A stretch of 35,094 nt of DNA from Sphingobacteriia bacterium (GTDB lineage: Bacteria; Bacteroidota; Bacteroidia; NS11-12g; UBA9320): positions 1 through 35,094 of the forward strand of contig VMDK01000127.1 of the NCBI GenBank assembly GCA_008080835.1, read 5' to 3'. The number at the start of each line of letters is the position of its first letter. Positions within the stretch are counted from its first letter, which is position 1. The notes beneath the pieces are model-generated. The model ran no database searches and was not told where the DNA came from. It worked only from the letters and a program-made list of their open reading frames with translations. This document shows positions 8,906-17,258 of this stretch, in pieces. A program made the position numbers and the translations under genes.

Positions 8906-10453
8906 ATGGACTCAAATATCTTATTCATCATTTTATCACTGGTAGGAGGAATTGCTGTGGGAGCGGTGATCGCCTTCTTCTATCTCAATAGCAAAAGCGA
9001 AGGAAAGGCAGCTCAGATCGTAAAGGAAGCTGAGAAACAGGCGGAGCAGATCAAGAAGACCAAAAAGCTGGAAGCCAAAGAACATTTCCTTCAGCTCAAG
9101 AATGAACACCGACAGGAAATCAAGAATCGGGAGAAAAGCCTCAACGACGCGGAACATCAACTTCGAAAGAAAGAGCAAAGCCTGAGCGACAAGCTTCAAC
9201 ACCAGGAACGCAAACTGGAAGAAGTAGAAGCCATCAAACGGGAGATGGGCAAGCAAATGGAGATCGTGAAGATCAAACGTAGCGAAGCCGAAAAGCTCCA
9301 CGAAAGCCAGGTTGAGCAACTCGAGAAGATCGCCGGTCTTTCGGCTGACGAAGCGAAGAAGAGTCTGGTGGAAGCGCTCAAACAAGAAGCTCACACTGAA
9401 GCACTGGTGCAGTCGAAGAACATTTTGGAGGAAGCGAAGCTAAGCGCAACGAAAGAAGCGAAGAGAATGATCCTCCAAACCATTCAACGTACTGCAGCGG
9501 AACAAGCCATAGAGAATACCGTCACCGTGTTCAACATCGAGAATGATGAGGTCAAAGGACGGATCATCGGACGTGAAGGACGGAACATCCGTGCCCTCGA
9601 AGCTGCAACAGGTATCGAGATCATCGTAGATGACACTCCCGAAGCGATCATCCTTTCGGGTTTTGATCCCGTTCGTCGAGAGATCGCTCGCCTGTCTTTA
9701 TACCGTTTGATCACGGACGGGCGTATTCACCCTGCCCGCATTGAAGAAGTTGTCAAGAAAACTTCCAAGGACGTGAACGAAGAGATCCTCGAGATCGGTG
9801 AGCAAACTGTGATCGATCTCGGCGTAAACGGATTACATCCGGAGTTGATCCGATATGTTGGAAAAATGCGATATCGCTCTTCGTACGGACAGAACCTCCT
9901 TCAGCACAGTCGTGAGGTAGCTAACCTTTGTGCTACCATGGCGGCGGAATTCGGATTGGATGTCAAGCTGGCCAAACGAGCCGGACTACTCCACGATATC
10001 GGTAAAGTGCCCGATGACGACGCGGAGACTCCACACGCATTGCTCGGTATGAAGCTCGCTGAGAAATTCGGAGAGCATGCCGATGTCTGCAATGCAATTG
10101 GGGCTCACCACGACGAGATCGAAATGAAGAACCTGATCTCTCCGATCGTTCAGGCATGTGATGCCATCTCCGGTTCCAGACCGGGTGCGCGTCGGGAAGA
10201 CAGCGAGGCTTATATCAAGCGTCTGCAGGATCTGGAGAAACTCGCTCTCGCATTTGACGGAGTCGAAAAGGCATTTGCCATCCAGGCTGGTCGTGAACTA
10301 CGCGTGATCGTGGATGCCGATGCAGTCGAAGACAAGAAGTCGGATCTGCTTTCCTTTGACATCAGCCAGAAGATCATGAAAGAAATGATCTATCCAGGCC
10401 AGATCAAAGTGACCGTGATACGCGAACGTAGAGCTGTCAGCTACGCTAAATAA
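8906..10453 (+). CDS. rny: Ribonuclease Y
   Basis: RNase Y is a membrane-anchored endoribonuclease that initiates mRNA decay. The 515-residue product has one N-terminal membrane helix (about 5-27), a long charged coiled coil (about 30-190), a KH domain starting near 217 ([15 protein letters not shown]), and an HD domain with LLQHSREVA (about 331-339) and LLHDIGKV (about 360-367) carrying the metal-binding His-Asp pair. Length matches the family. It follows zapA in the pheT block. The presence of RicT, a known RNase Y partner in Bacillus, at 33.5 kb is notable. Confidence 0.97.
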   Translation: MDSNILFIILSLVGGIAVGAVIAFFYLNSKSEGKAAQIVKEAEKQAEQIKKTKKLEAKEHFLQLKNEHRQEIKNREKSLNDAEHQLRKKEQSLSDKLQHQERKLEEVEAIKREMGKQMEIVKIKRSEAEKLHESQVEQLEKIAGLSADEAKKSLVEALKQEAHTEALVQSKNILEEAKLSATKEAKRMILQTIQRTAAEQAIENTVTVFNIENDEVKGRIIGREGRNIRALEAATGIEIIVDDTPEAIILSGFDPVRREIARLSLYRLITDGRIHPARIEEVVKKTSKDVNEEILEIGEQTVIDLGVNGLHPELIRYVGKMRYRSSYGQNLLQHSREVANLCATMAAEFGLDVKLAKRAGLLHDIGKVPDDDAETPHALLGMKLAEKFGEHADVCNAIGAHHDEIEMKNLISPIVQACDAISGSRPGARREDSEAYIKRLQDLEKLALAFDGVEKAFAIQAGRELRVIVDADAVEDKKSDLLSFDISQKIMKEMIYPGQIKVTVIRERRAVSYAK

Positions 10454-10529
10454 ATTTCCTGAAACATTGAGGGCCTAGCCCTGTTCAGAGATGTGATAGT
10501 TCTCATAAGGCGAACTTCGCAGTAGCACA

Positions 10530-10537
10530 TATCTTTG
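10530..10537 (+). promoter_or_regulatory. -7 promoter box (TATCTTTG) of the ferredoxin reductase gene
   Basis: Exact TAnnTTTG match 17 bases before the ATG at 10555, in the 101-base gap after rny. No convincing -33 element at 19-base spacing. Confidence 0.5.
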
Positions 10538-10554
10538 CACCCGCAATCCAGGTC

Positions 10555-11568
10555 ATGATAGAAACGGACATCATCATCATCGGAGCCGGTCCGACCGGTT
10601 TATTCACTGTGTTTGAAGCAGGCTTGGTCAAACTGCGCTGTCATTTGATCGACGCATTGCCACAACCAGGTGGTCAGCTCGCCGAGATCTATCCAAAGAA
10701 ACCGATCTACGATATTCCAGGGTTCCCGTCAGTTTTGGCCGGTGAACTCGTCGACAATCTGGTCAAACAAGCCGAGCCATTCAACCCGGGTTACACGCTG
10801 GGTGAGCGCGCTGAAAAGATCACCAAAACCGATGACGACCAATTCATTGTTACCACGAACAGAGGCACTGAGCACAAAGCTCCGGTGATCGCCATCGCAG
10901 GTGGACTTGGTTGTTTTGAGCCTCGAAAACCGGAACTGGATCGCCTCGAAGAATTCGAGGACAAAGGTGTTGACTACATCATCAAGGATCCTGAAAAATT
11001 CCGCGACAAGAAAGTGGTCATTGCCGGAGGTGGAGACTCTGCTTTGGACTGGACCATCTTCCTGGCCGATGTTGCAAGCGAAGTCACCCTGGTTCACCGC
11101 CGCAAAGGTTTCCGCGGTGCCCTCGACAGCGTTGAGAAAGTAGAACAACTGGCCGTAAAAGGAAAGATAGACCTGATCAAGACCGCGCAGATCACAGGCT
11201 TGAATGGGAACGGGACGTTGAGTTCGGTGGATATCGTGAATAAGGAAACCGAAGAAGAGATCCATCGCGACACAGACTATTTCATTCCATTATTTGGCCT
11301 TTCGCCGAAACTGGGACCGATCCGCGACTGGGAACTGAACCTGAACAAAGAATCCATCAGCGTCGACACTCTGGATTATTCGACCAATGTCCCGGGCATC
11401 TATGCCATCGGAGACATCAATGACTATGAAGGGAAACTCCGACTGATCCTTTGTGGCTTCCACGAAGCAACATTGATGGTTCAATCGGCATACAAACGCA
11501 TCCACCCTGAGAAAAATCTCGTTCTGAAATACACCACAGTGAGTGGTGTAAATGGCTTTGAGAATTGA
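10555..11568 (+). CDS. Ferredoxin--NADP reductase, thioredoxin-reductase-like (YumC type)
   Basis: This FAD/NADPH flavoenzyme moves electrons between NADP(H) and ferredoxin. The 337-residue product has the N-terminal FAD-binding G10-x-G12-x-x-G15, a second nucleotide loop AGGGDSALDW (about 157-166), and the C-terminal FAD motif AIGDINDYEGKLRLI. It lacks the CxxC redox pair of true thioredoxin reductases, which fits the YumC-type ferredoxin reductases. Its last bases overlap the TTG start of a 2Fe-2S ferredoxin, the obvious electron partner, so the two are likely translated in a coupled way. Confidence 0.9.
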   Translation: MIETDIIIIGAGPTGLFTVFEAGLVKLRCHLIDALPQPGGQLAEIYPKKPIYDIPGFPSVLAGELVDNLVKQAEPFNPGYTLGERAEKITKTDDDQFIVTTNRGTEHKAPVIAIAGGLGCFEPRKPELDRLEEFEDKGVDYIIKDPEKFRDKKVVIAGGGDSALDWTIFLADVASEVTLVHRRKGFRGALDSVEKVEQLAVKGKIDLIKTAQITGLNGNGTLSSVDIVNKETEEEIHRDTDYFIPLFGLSPKLGPIRDWELNLNKESISVDTLDYSTNVPGIYAIGDINDYEGKLRLILCGFHEATLMVQSAYKRIHPEKNLVLKYTTVSGVNGFEN

Positions 11569-11897
11569 AAGACATCGTCACCATATTCGTCACGGATCTT
11601 GAAGGTACCGAACACGAGATCCAGGCTCCTACCGACATGAACCTGAACCTCATGGAAGCCATGAAGGCCAATGAGCTTTCGGTCAAGGCTACATGTGGCG
11701 GCATGGCCATGTGCGCTACCTGTAACATCCGCGTGCAAAGCGATCATGAACTGCCGGAAATGAGTGAAGACGAAGAAGCCATGCTCGACGAAGCATTCGT
11801 ACTTGACATCGAAGGAAGTCGGCTGAGTTGTCAGATCCCGGTCTCGGAAAAGATCGATGGTTTGCGCGTGCAGTTAGGGGAGTTGACAGGGGAGTAA
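11565..11897 (+). CDS. 2Fe-2S ferredoxin, adrenodoxin/ISC-like
   Basis: This small cytoplasmic electron carrier of 110 residues coordinates a 2Fe-2S cluster through C44-x5-C50-x2-C53 and C89, the spacing of the ISC/adrenodoxin class. The start is a TTG (11565-11567) that overlaps the reductase TGA by two bases. The next in-frame ATG would delete the first beta strands of the fold, so I trust the TTG. The pairing with the preceding reductase suggests a dedicated NADPH-to-ferredoxin chain. Substrate oxidases or cluster-assembly partners are not in the window. Confidence 0.9.
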   Translation: MKDIVTIFVTDLEGTEHEIQAPTDMNLNLMEAMKANELSVKATCGGMAMCATCNIRVQSDHELPEMSEDEEAMLDEAFVLDIEGSRLSCQIPVSEKIDGLRVQLGELTGE

Positions 11898-12187
11898 ATC
11901 ATCGCGCTCCTGTCGCGGTGCCACTAGAAACTTACTTTCGCGGATTTGTAATCCGTGACCCCAAACTGTCCGTAGTCTTTAGTCGTAGACGGTGACTACG
12001 GACTATTGCCACTTGAAAGGTCGTAGTCACCGCTCATTCCATTCGCTAAAGACTACGCCCAGTTAAGGCTTGTGGAATCCGCGACAGTGCATGGGGCTAC
12101 AAGAAGCAACATAGCAGCAACGCTTTGTATAGTGGCTACGCTATTAATCGCGTAGCTTCATAGTACGACTCATCATACCGCTGCAGC
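11898..12187. other. 290-base gene-free gap between convergent genes, rich in inverted repeats
   Basis: No open frame looks coding. The segment contains the nested element 11938-12084 and a separate 7-bp hairpin GCTACGC/GCGTAGC (12135-12141 with 12150-12156, loop eight bases). Neither has a T-run, so they are not ordinary terminators. The words GTAGTC and GACTAC recur in both orientations. Confidence 0.7.
11938..12084. repeat. Nested palindromic element (three concentric inverted repeats)
   Basis: Three perfect arm pairs are nested: TCGCGGATT (11938-11946) with AATCCGCGA (12076-12084); CGTAGTCTTTAG (11971-11982) with CTAAAGACTACG (12046-12057); GGTGACTACG (11991-12000) with CGTAGTCACC (12022-12031). 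Local alternative hairpins also exist: CGGATT-TGT-AATCCG (11941-11955) and GTCCGTAGTC/GACTACGGAC (11968-11977 with 11994-12003). This looks like a MITE, a REP/BIME-like repeat or a structured RNA. No transposase is nearby. Confidence 0.7.
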
Positions 12188-13180
12188 TTACTTATTCATC
12201 AATTTCCACAGCTCGTCCTTGAGCTCTTGCATGTGAAAGCTGGTAACGGAGCTTATGAATAGATGTGGAACATCCTCAGGAAGGTCTTGCTCTATCTCGG
12301 ACATCAGTTCTTCATCCAACATGTCGCTTTTGGAGATTGCCAGGAGTCGATCCTTGAACATAAGCTCTTCGTTGAACTTCTTTAATTCGTCCAACAGGAT
12401 CTCGTATTCTTTACGGATATTATCGCTATCGGCCGGAACGAGGAACAACAGAACTGAGTTTCTCTCGATGTGCCGAAGGAATCGGTGACCCAGGCCTTTA
12501 CCCTCACTCGCACCTTCTATGATCCCGGGTATGTCGGCAGCGATGAAACTCTTGAAGTCGCGGTATTTTACGATACCCAAATTCGGGGTCAGTGTAGTGA
12601 ACGGATAATTTGCGATCTCAGGCTTGGCTGCAGTGATGACAGAAAGCAAGGTGCTCTTACCTGCATTCGGAAAGCCTACTAGTCCCACATCAGCCAGCAC
12701 TTTCAGCTCCAGGATCTTCCATTCGTCTTTCCCGGGTTCTCCCGGTTGCGCGTATCGTGGTGTTTGGCGAGTAGACGATTTGAAATGCCAGTTGCCCTGG
12801 CCTCCCCTCCCACCTTCAAGTAGGATCTCGCGTTGACCATCCTCTGTGATCTCGAACAAGACCTCACCGGTCTCTGCGTCTTTTGCCACGGTACCCAATG
12901 GCACCTCTAAAACCTGATCCGCTCCATTCTTTCCGGTACGACGGTTCTTTCCTCCGTTCTGACCATTATCACAGATCACATGCTTCTGATATTTCAGATG
13001 AAGCAATGTCCAGAGCTGGGAGTTGCCAACCAGAACTACAGAACCTCCCTGACCACCATCACCTCCATCAGGGCCACCTTTGCTATTCCACTTGTCACGG
13101 AACAGATAGACACTCCCCGATCCGCCTTTACCGGATCGACAATTGATCTTTACGTAGTCTATGAAGTTCGGGTTGGACAT
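12188..13180 (-). CDS. obgE: GTPase Obg/CgtA
   Basis: Obg is an essential ribosome-associated GTPase acting in large-subunit maturation and stress control. The 330-residue product has the glycine-rich Obg fold (about 1-160; [12 protein letters not shown]), then the G domain with G1 GFPNAGKST (169-177), switch I TTLTPN, G3 DIPG (216-219) and G4 SKSD (283-286). There is no C-terminal OCT extension, so it is the short form. Start ATG 13180 has GGGAG just upstream. The gene lies 36 bases after adk on the same strand and also has its own TACCTTTG box. Confidence 0.96.
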   Translation of the reverse strand: MSNPNFIDYVKINCRSGKGGSGSVYLFRDKWNSKGGPDGGDGGQGGSVVLVGNSQLWTLLHLKYQKHVICDNGQNGGKNRRTGKNGADQVLEVPLGTVAKDAETGEVLFEITEDGQREILLEGGRGGQGNWHFKSSTRQTPRYAQPGEPGKDEWKILELKVLADVGLVGFPNAGKSTLLSVITAAKPEIANYPFTTLTPNLGIVKYRDFKSFIAADIPGIIEGASEGKGLGHRFLRHIERNSVLLFLVPADSDNIRKEYEILLDELKKFNEELMFKDRLLAISKSDMLDEELMSEIEQDLPEDVPHLFISSVTSFHMQELKDELWKLMNK

Positions 13181-13207
13181 GCTCCCTTATGATTTACTTG
13201 GGCAGTC

Positions 13208-13215
13208 CAAAGGTA
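13208..13215 (-). promoter_or_regulatory. -7 promoter box (TACCTTTG) of obgE
   Basis: Exact TAnnTTTG match on the minus strand, immediately after the adk stop codon and 27 bases before the obgE ATG. No good -33 element, so obgE may be read from both this site and the adk promoter. Confidence 0.4.
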
Positions 13216-13216
13216 A

Positions 13217-13801
13217 TCAAGCTGCGCTTTGCGCTTTATCGATGGCCTCAGACAAATTGTTGAAAATTTCGTCGATGCTGCCCATTCCGTGCACGCGAAC
13301 CAGCTTTCCCTGCTTCTCGTAATATTGGAGCAGAGGCTCGGTCTTCTGCTGATACTCGTTGAATCGGTTGCGGATCTTATCCTCACTCTGGTCGTCCGAA
13401 CGACCGCTGATCTTTCCACGTTCGAGGAGCCTTCGAACCAGTTCGTCTTCCACTACCTCCAACGCCAACACGATGTGTATCGCAGTGTTCTTGTTGTTGA
13501 GCATATCATCGAGCACCTCACCTTGTTTGATCGTACGTGGGAAACCATCAAAAACAAAGCCTCGTGCTTCGCTATGATTGGTCAGGAAGTCCTCTACCAT
13601 CGCAATGGTCACCTCATCAGGCACCAAGTCACCCCGATCGATGTAGGATTTTGCCAATACACCTAGCTCCGTCTCTCCTTTGATGTTAGAGCGGAATACA
13701 TCTCCTGTCGACAGATGTGTGAGTCCGTATTTGTCCAGTATCTTCTCACTTTGAGTTCCTTTACCTGCACCCGGAGGGCCGAATATCACGAGATTGAACA
13801 T
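13217..13801 (-). CDS. adk: Adenylate kinase
   Basis: Adk converts ATP and AMP to two ADP in the cytoplasm. The 194-residue product carries the P-loop GPPGAGKGT (8-16), the AMP-binding THLSTGDVFRS segment, the DGFPRT motif, and a short LID region (LLERGKISGRSDD), so it is the short, non-zinc variant. The length fits short-LID enzymes. It is transcribed leftward from a well-formed promoter and is followed by obgE. Confidence 0.97.
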   Translation of the reverse strand: MFNLVIFGPPGAGKGTQSEKILDKYGLTHLSTGDVFRSNIKGETELGVLAKSYIDRGDLVPDEVTIAMVEDFLTNHSEARGFVFDGFPRTIKQGEVLDDMLNNKNTAIHIVLALEVVEDELVRRLLERGKISGRSDDQSEDKIRNRFNEYQQKTEPLLQYYEKQGKLVRVHGMGSIDEIFNNLSEAIDKAQSAA

Positions 13802-13826
13802 GCTTTCTGATCTTTTTTTAGCGGGG

Positions 13827-13857
13827 CAAAGGTAGATTTATCGAGAAACTGGGCAAA
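13827..13857 (-). promoter_or_regulatory. adk promoter (TTTG, 19-base spacer, TACCTTTG)
   Basis: On the minus strand TTTG (13857-13854) and TACCTTTG (13834-13827) are exactly 19 bases apart, a textbook Bacteroidota -33/-7 promoter. The -7 box is 25 bases before the adk ATG. Confidence 0.75.
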
Positions 13858-13889
13858 ACAATTACTGGTTTCTGGTTTGGGTTAGCGTT

Positions 13890-13919
13890 AGTAGCCTAAA
13901 GCCATGCCTTTAGGCTACT
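13890..13919. repeat. Perfect 12-bp inverted repeat
   Basis: AGTAGCCTAAAG (13890-13901) and CTTTAGGCTACT (13908-13919) are exact reverse complements with a six-base loop. No T-run follows on either strand, so it is not a standard terminator. It may be a dispersed palindromic repeat or a protein-binding site. Confidence 0.65.
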
Positions 13920-14009
13920 TTGGTCATGTGGAACTCACACGTTGTGTTGAGGTATCGTAGCTACTTTGAGCAAAGTCCTAATAGCTGTCATCAGACAAAT
14001 ACATACCCT

Positions 14010-14045
14010 ATTCTCTAGGCTATTGGCTCAGAGAATTGTTTTTTT
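14010..14045 (+). terminator. Terminator-like hairpin (possible attenuator) before the polysaccharide locus
   Basis: ATTCTCT (14010-14016) pairs with AGAGAAT (14030-14036). The helix continues after one mismatch with a 3-bp stem and a five-base loop, and is followed by TGTTTTTTT (14037-14045). It ends 20 bases before the ATG at 14066. The only gene upstream is divergent, so on the plus strand it would act on the leader of the locus itself. Confidence 0.45.
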
Positions 14046-14065
14046 GAAAAAATTTTCATCGGGGT

Positions 14066-16195
14066 ATGATACAGGCCGTGGTAAAGAAGGGAAAAGTTTT
14101 CGCTGAGAATGTGCCCACACCAATTGTTTCTAAAGGATCTGTTCTGATCAAGGTCGTGAACAGCTGCATTTCTGCAGGTACAGAAATGTCAAATGTTGCC
14201 ATCACCGGGAAGCCGCTCATCAAGCGAGCAATGGAGCAGCCTGCAGAAGTAATGAAGGCACTCAACTTTGCCAGAGAAAACGGTATCCAGAAAATGGTTG
14301 CGCGTATCAAGGGCACCATTGAAGGAGGCAAACCAACAGGTTACTCCATCAGCGGGATCGTTATCGCCGTAGGTGAAGGTGTGACCGGAATCGAACCCGG
14401 AATGCACGTCACCGCTGCCGGGGCCGGATTAGCTAACCATGCCGAATTCGTGGATGTACCGGTCAATCTGGTCATGAAAATGCCCGATGGACTCGATTTC
14501 AAACGAGCTTCCACAGTCACTCTCGGTGGGATCGCCATGCAAGGTGTTCGACGTGCAGAATTGTCACTGGGTGAAGTTTGCGTAGTTCAGGGAGCCGGGA
14601 TCCTCGGACTCATCGCACAACAACTGCTTCAAGCTTCCGGAGTGCGAACCATCGTTCTCGATCTCGACCCACACAGACTTGAGATCGCCCGGAATATGGG
14701 TGCAGAATACGCGCTGGATCCCACCAAGGAAGATATTGTCAAGAAGGTCGAAGCTATTACGGATGGTCACGGGGCAGATGCCGTGTTATTCACGGCAGCC
14801 ACCTCATCGAACGAACCGCTTTCCACCGCGTTCAAAATGTGCAAGCGCAAAGGGCGCGTGGTACTTGTAGGCGTATCGGGTATGGAGATCAACCGTGGCG
14901 ACATCTACAAGAAAGAACTCGACTTCCTGATCTCGACCTCTTATGGTCCGGGGCGATATGATGCCAATTACGAGCAAAAGGGTCTCGATTATCCATTCGC
15001 GTATGTGCGATGGACAGAGAACCGTAACATGGAAGAGTACCTGCGCTTGGTGAATAGTGGTGCGGTGAATCTCGACGAGATGATCAACGCTACCTTCCCG
15101 ATCGAGCAGGTCGAAGAAGCCTACGAACAACTCAAGAACGGTCCGGCACCAAAGCCGATCATCACCATACTCGATTACGGCGAAGAGCTTGATCTGGGAC
15201 AATTTGAACTGAAGGAAAAACGCATTGACCTGGTCAGCAAACCGGTGGATAAGGACAGAGTGCAGGTAGCGCTCGTTGGAACCGGAAGTTTTGCCACGGG
15301 AATGCACCTACCCAACTTGCAAAAGCTGGGTTCCAAGTTTGAATTGCGTGCCGTGTGTAACCGCAAAGGCCAAAAAGCAAAAGCCGTTGCCAACCAGTAC
15401 AATGCGGCGTACGCATGCAGCGACATCGAAGAGGTGTTAGCCGATAAGGATGTGGATCTGGTCATGATCACCACTCGCCACGACAACCACGGCGAACTTG
15501 TGATCCGCAGTTTGAAAGCAGGTAAACATGTATTCGTAGAGAAGCCACTTTGCACAACCCGAGAAGAGCTCGTGGAGATCGAAAAACTCTGCAGCGCTGA
15601 TGGTGCTCCCATGATCATGGTTGGTTTCAATCGCCGCTTCAGCAAGTACGCATCGGAGATCAAGAAACAGATCTCATCGAGGGTTAACCCGCTTTTTGTT
15701 CAGTACCGGATGAACGCCGGATATATCCCATTGGACCATTGGGTTCATGAGAATGGCGGACGTATCGTTGGAGAGGCATGCCACATCATTGACCTGATGT
15801 CATACCTGACCGGTTCAAGGATCGTCTCGGTAAGTCAGGAGAATTTGAGCCCTAGCACGGATAAGATCAGCATGCATGACAATCGTAGCATCGTCCTGAA
15901 GTACGAAGACGGATCTGTGTGCACGGTTCAGTATTTTGCCGTAGGCAGCAAGAAGTTCCCGAAAGAATACATGGAGGTTCACTACGACGAGAAGACCATC
16001 GTCATGGAGGACTACAAGAGCTTAACCGGATATGGTGTAAAGGTCAACGAACTGAAATCACAGATCTCGCAAAAAGGTCAACTCGAAGAGCTCGAGGCAC
16101 TCGCCAATACACTGAAAAACGGTGGAGAATGGCCAATTGCGTTATGGGATCTGGTTCAGACCACCGATGTGACCTTACAGATCGAGAATCTGTAG
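14066..16195 (+). CDS. Bi-domain oxidoreductase (alcohol-dehydrogenase-like plus Gfo/Idh/MocA)
   Basis: The 709-residue fusion has an N-terminal medium-chain dehydrogenase domain (about 1-375) with Rossmann motif G176-x-G178-x-x-G181 and a C-terminal Gfo/Idh/MocA sugar-oxidoreductase domain (about 397-709) with GTGSFA near 403-408 and the family's EKP at 492-494. Such fusions recur in surface-polysaccharide loci, commonly near heparinase II/III-like genes, as is the case here. It probably oxidises or reduces a nucleotide sugar or lipid-linked sugar in the cytoplasm; the substrate is unknown. It is the first gene of the locus, starting 20 bases after the terminator-like hairpin, and is followed 13 bases later by a methyltransferase. 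Confidence 0.88.
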   Translation: MIQAVVKKGKVFAENVPTPIVSKGSVLIKVVNSCISAGTEMSNVAITGKPLIKRAMEQPAEVMKALNFARENGIQKMVARIKGTIEGGKPTGYSISGIVIAVGEGVTGIEPGMHVTAAGAGLANHAEFVDVPVNLVMKMPDGLDFKRASTVTLGGIAMQGVRRAELSLGEVCVVQGAGILGLIAQQLLQASGVRTIVLDLDPHRLEIARNMGAEYALDPTKEDIVKKVEAITDGHGADAVLFTAATSSNEPLSTAFKMCKRKGRVVLVGVSGMEINRGDIYKKELDFLISTSYGPGRYDANYEQKGLDYPFAYVRWTENRNMEEYLRLVNSGAVNLDEMINATFPIEQVEEAYEQLKNGPAPKPIITILDYGEELDLGQFELKEKRIDLVSKPVDKDRVQVALVGTGSFATGMHLPNLQKLGSKFELRAVCNRKGQKAKAVANQYNAAYACSDIEEVLADKDVDLVMITTRHDNHGELVIRSLKAGKHVFVEKPLCTTREELVEIEKLCSADGAPMIMVGFNRRFSKYASEIKKQISSRVNPLFVQYRMNAGYIPLDHWVHENGGRIVGEACHIIDLMSYLTGSRIVSVSQENLSPSTDKISMHDNRSIVLKYEDGSVCTVQYFAVGSKKFPKEYMEVHYDEKTIVMEDYKSLTGYGVKVNELKSQISQKGQLEELEALANTLKNGGEWPIALWDLVQTTDVTLQIENL

Positions 16196-16196
16196 T

Positions 16197-16204
16197 TAGA
16201 TTTG
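16197..16204 (+). promoter_or_regulatory. -7 promoter box (TAGATTTG) four bases before the methyltransferase ATG
   Basis: Exact TAnnTTTG match directly after the stop codon of the preceding gene, followed by AATC and ATG (16209). This is the same geometry as at murQ and at 21272. A clear -33 element is not visible, and chance cannot be excluded for this single site. Confidence 0.45.
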
Positions 16205-16208
16205 AATC

Positions 16209-17180
16209 ATGGAAAAAGTATCACGCTGCCCGGTTTGCAATAGCATCTCCCTGACCCGATTGGGGGATCATACATACGAATTCCCGGGCGACGACGTCAA
16301 GAACAATCTCATCAGTAAGAAGTACGTCCGACGTTGGATACTTTTTAAGCATATTCTAAAAACCGACGATAAAAGCACGGTCTTCCAAGTTGACATGTGT
16401 GGCGATTGTGGTTTCATCTTTTCCAACCCGAGATTCACAGCAGAAGAGATGGAACTCAAATACAAACTGATCGACGAACTGGGTTCGGTCAAAGCGCGAG
16501 TTTCCAACTATCCGGAAAAATACCGTGACATGCGCGCAAAGCGGATCTTCGATCTGGTTGATGGTTGCCGAGGTGATCTTGGTTTGACCGGTTCTGCTCG
16601 TGTGTTGGATTATGGCGGACAAGGTGGAGTCAACCTTAAATACTTCGATGAGAACGGCTACGCCTGTGAGGTGATCGACTACGAGGAATGGCCTATGCCC
16701 GGGAATGTGAAGTATGCCGGACGCACTTTGAACGACGTCCAGGGCAATCCTGAGATCGTCCTTTGCAACCACACCTTGGAACACGTAGTGGATCCCGTGG
16801 ATTTCGTTTCCGGGATTGCCAATGTCATGAATAATGACTCCTTGTTGTATATCGAGGTTCCTTTAGGGGCCTTCTATCGTGAGTATCAGCGAGTGATGGA
16901 TATAGAGCCGCTGACTCACGTGAATTTCTTCTCGGAGCAAAGCCTGAAAGAAGTTTGTGATCGCGCCGGATTGAACACACACTACCTTAAAACAGAGTAT
17001 CAACAGCTTCAGACTGTGAAGTATTGGTGCATCAACATCGTGGTCGGAAAAGCTCCGGCACGGGAAAATATCAAACCGAGATCCACGTCTTCACAACTAG
17101 GCAAAAAATGGGGCTACTTCGGTGAAATGGCTGTTGACCGATTAATGAATCGCGTTCGAAAAGCTGCGGGAATGTCATGA
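16209..17180 (+). CDS. SAM-dependent methyltransferase with N-terminal zinc-ribbon-like cysteines
   Basis: The 323-residue product has two CxxC pairs near the N-terminus (C7/C10 and C64/C67) that could bind zinc, the latter followed by GFIFSNPRF, a pattern common in sugar-modifying methyltransferases. A class I SAM-binding loop follows (LDYGGQGG, 133-140), then CNHTLEHVVDP as motif IV and post-motif. The gene sits in the polysaccharide locus, so I infer methylation of a sugar or its precursor; the acceptor is unknown. An 8-bp hairpin begins at its stop codon. Other C-methyltransferase families share this layout, so I do not assign one. Confidence 0.82.
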   Translation: MEKVSRCPVCNSISLTRLGDHTYEFPGDDVKNNLISKKYVRRWILFKHILKTDDKSTVFQVDMCGDCGFIFSNPRFTAEEMELKYKLIDELGSVKARVSNYPEKYRDMRAKRIFDLVDGCRGDLGLTGSARVLDYGGQGGVNLKYFDENGYACEVIDYEEWPMPGNVKYAGRTLNDVQGNPEIVLCNHTLEHVVDPVDFVSGIANVMNNDSLLYIEVPLGAFYREYQRVMDIEPLTHVNFFSEQSLKEVCDRAGLNTHYLKTEYQQLQTVKYWCINIVVGKAPARENIKPRSTSSQLGKKWGYFGEMAVDRLMNRVRKAAGMS

Positions 17181-17199
17181 ATGCACATGATGTGCATTT
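17179..17199 (+). other. Perfect 8-bp hairpin at the methyltransferase stop codon
   Basis: AATGCACA (17180-17187) and TGTGCATT (17191-17198) enclose a three-base loop, starting on the last base of the TGA. Only TTTC follows, so it is at best a weak terminator. It could instead be an mRNA 3'-end or processing structure before asnB. Confidence 0.45.
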
Positions 17200-17228
17200 C
17201 TGATCTCCTATCGTAATTCAAATCCCTG

Positions 17229-17236
17229 TACTTTCG
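17229..17236 (+). promoter_or_regulatory. Possible asnB -7 box (TACTTTCG, one mismatch)
   Basis: TACTTTCG lies 22 bases before the asnB ATG in a 78-base gap and differs from TAnnTTTG at one position. Support is weak, but the gap and the upstream hairpin suggest a separate transcription start. Confidence 0.3.
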
Positions 17237-17258
17237 TTATCCCAATAACTGAACCATC

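Larger units (their letters stand above)
13802..14065. other. 264-base intergenic region between adk and the polysaccharide locus
   Basis: No coding frame is credible. It contains the adk promoter, a perfect inverted repeat (13890-13919), a direct repeat GCTACTTTG (13914-13922 and 13960-13968), and a terminator-like hairpin (14010-14045) next to the first polysaccharide gene. I could not find a TAnnTTTG box for the rightward genes. Confidence 0.6.

Noticed and set aside
10470-10482. AGGGC/GCCCT hairpin after rny
   Set aside because: Five base pairs, three-base loop and no T-run; too weak to call a terminator.
10729-11265. 178-codon frame antisense to the ferredoxin reductase
   Set aside because: Composition is that of a complement of a real gene; no independent support.
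13963-13976. ACTTTG-AG-CAAAGT dyad
   Set aside because: The loop is too short for a stable hairpin; possibly an operator but with no supporting evidence.
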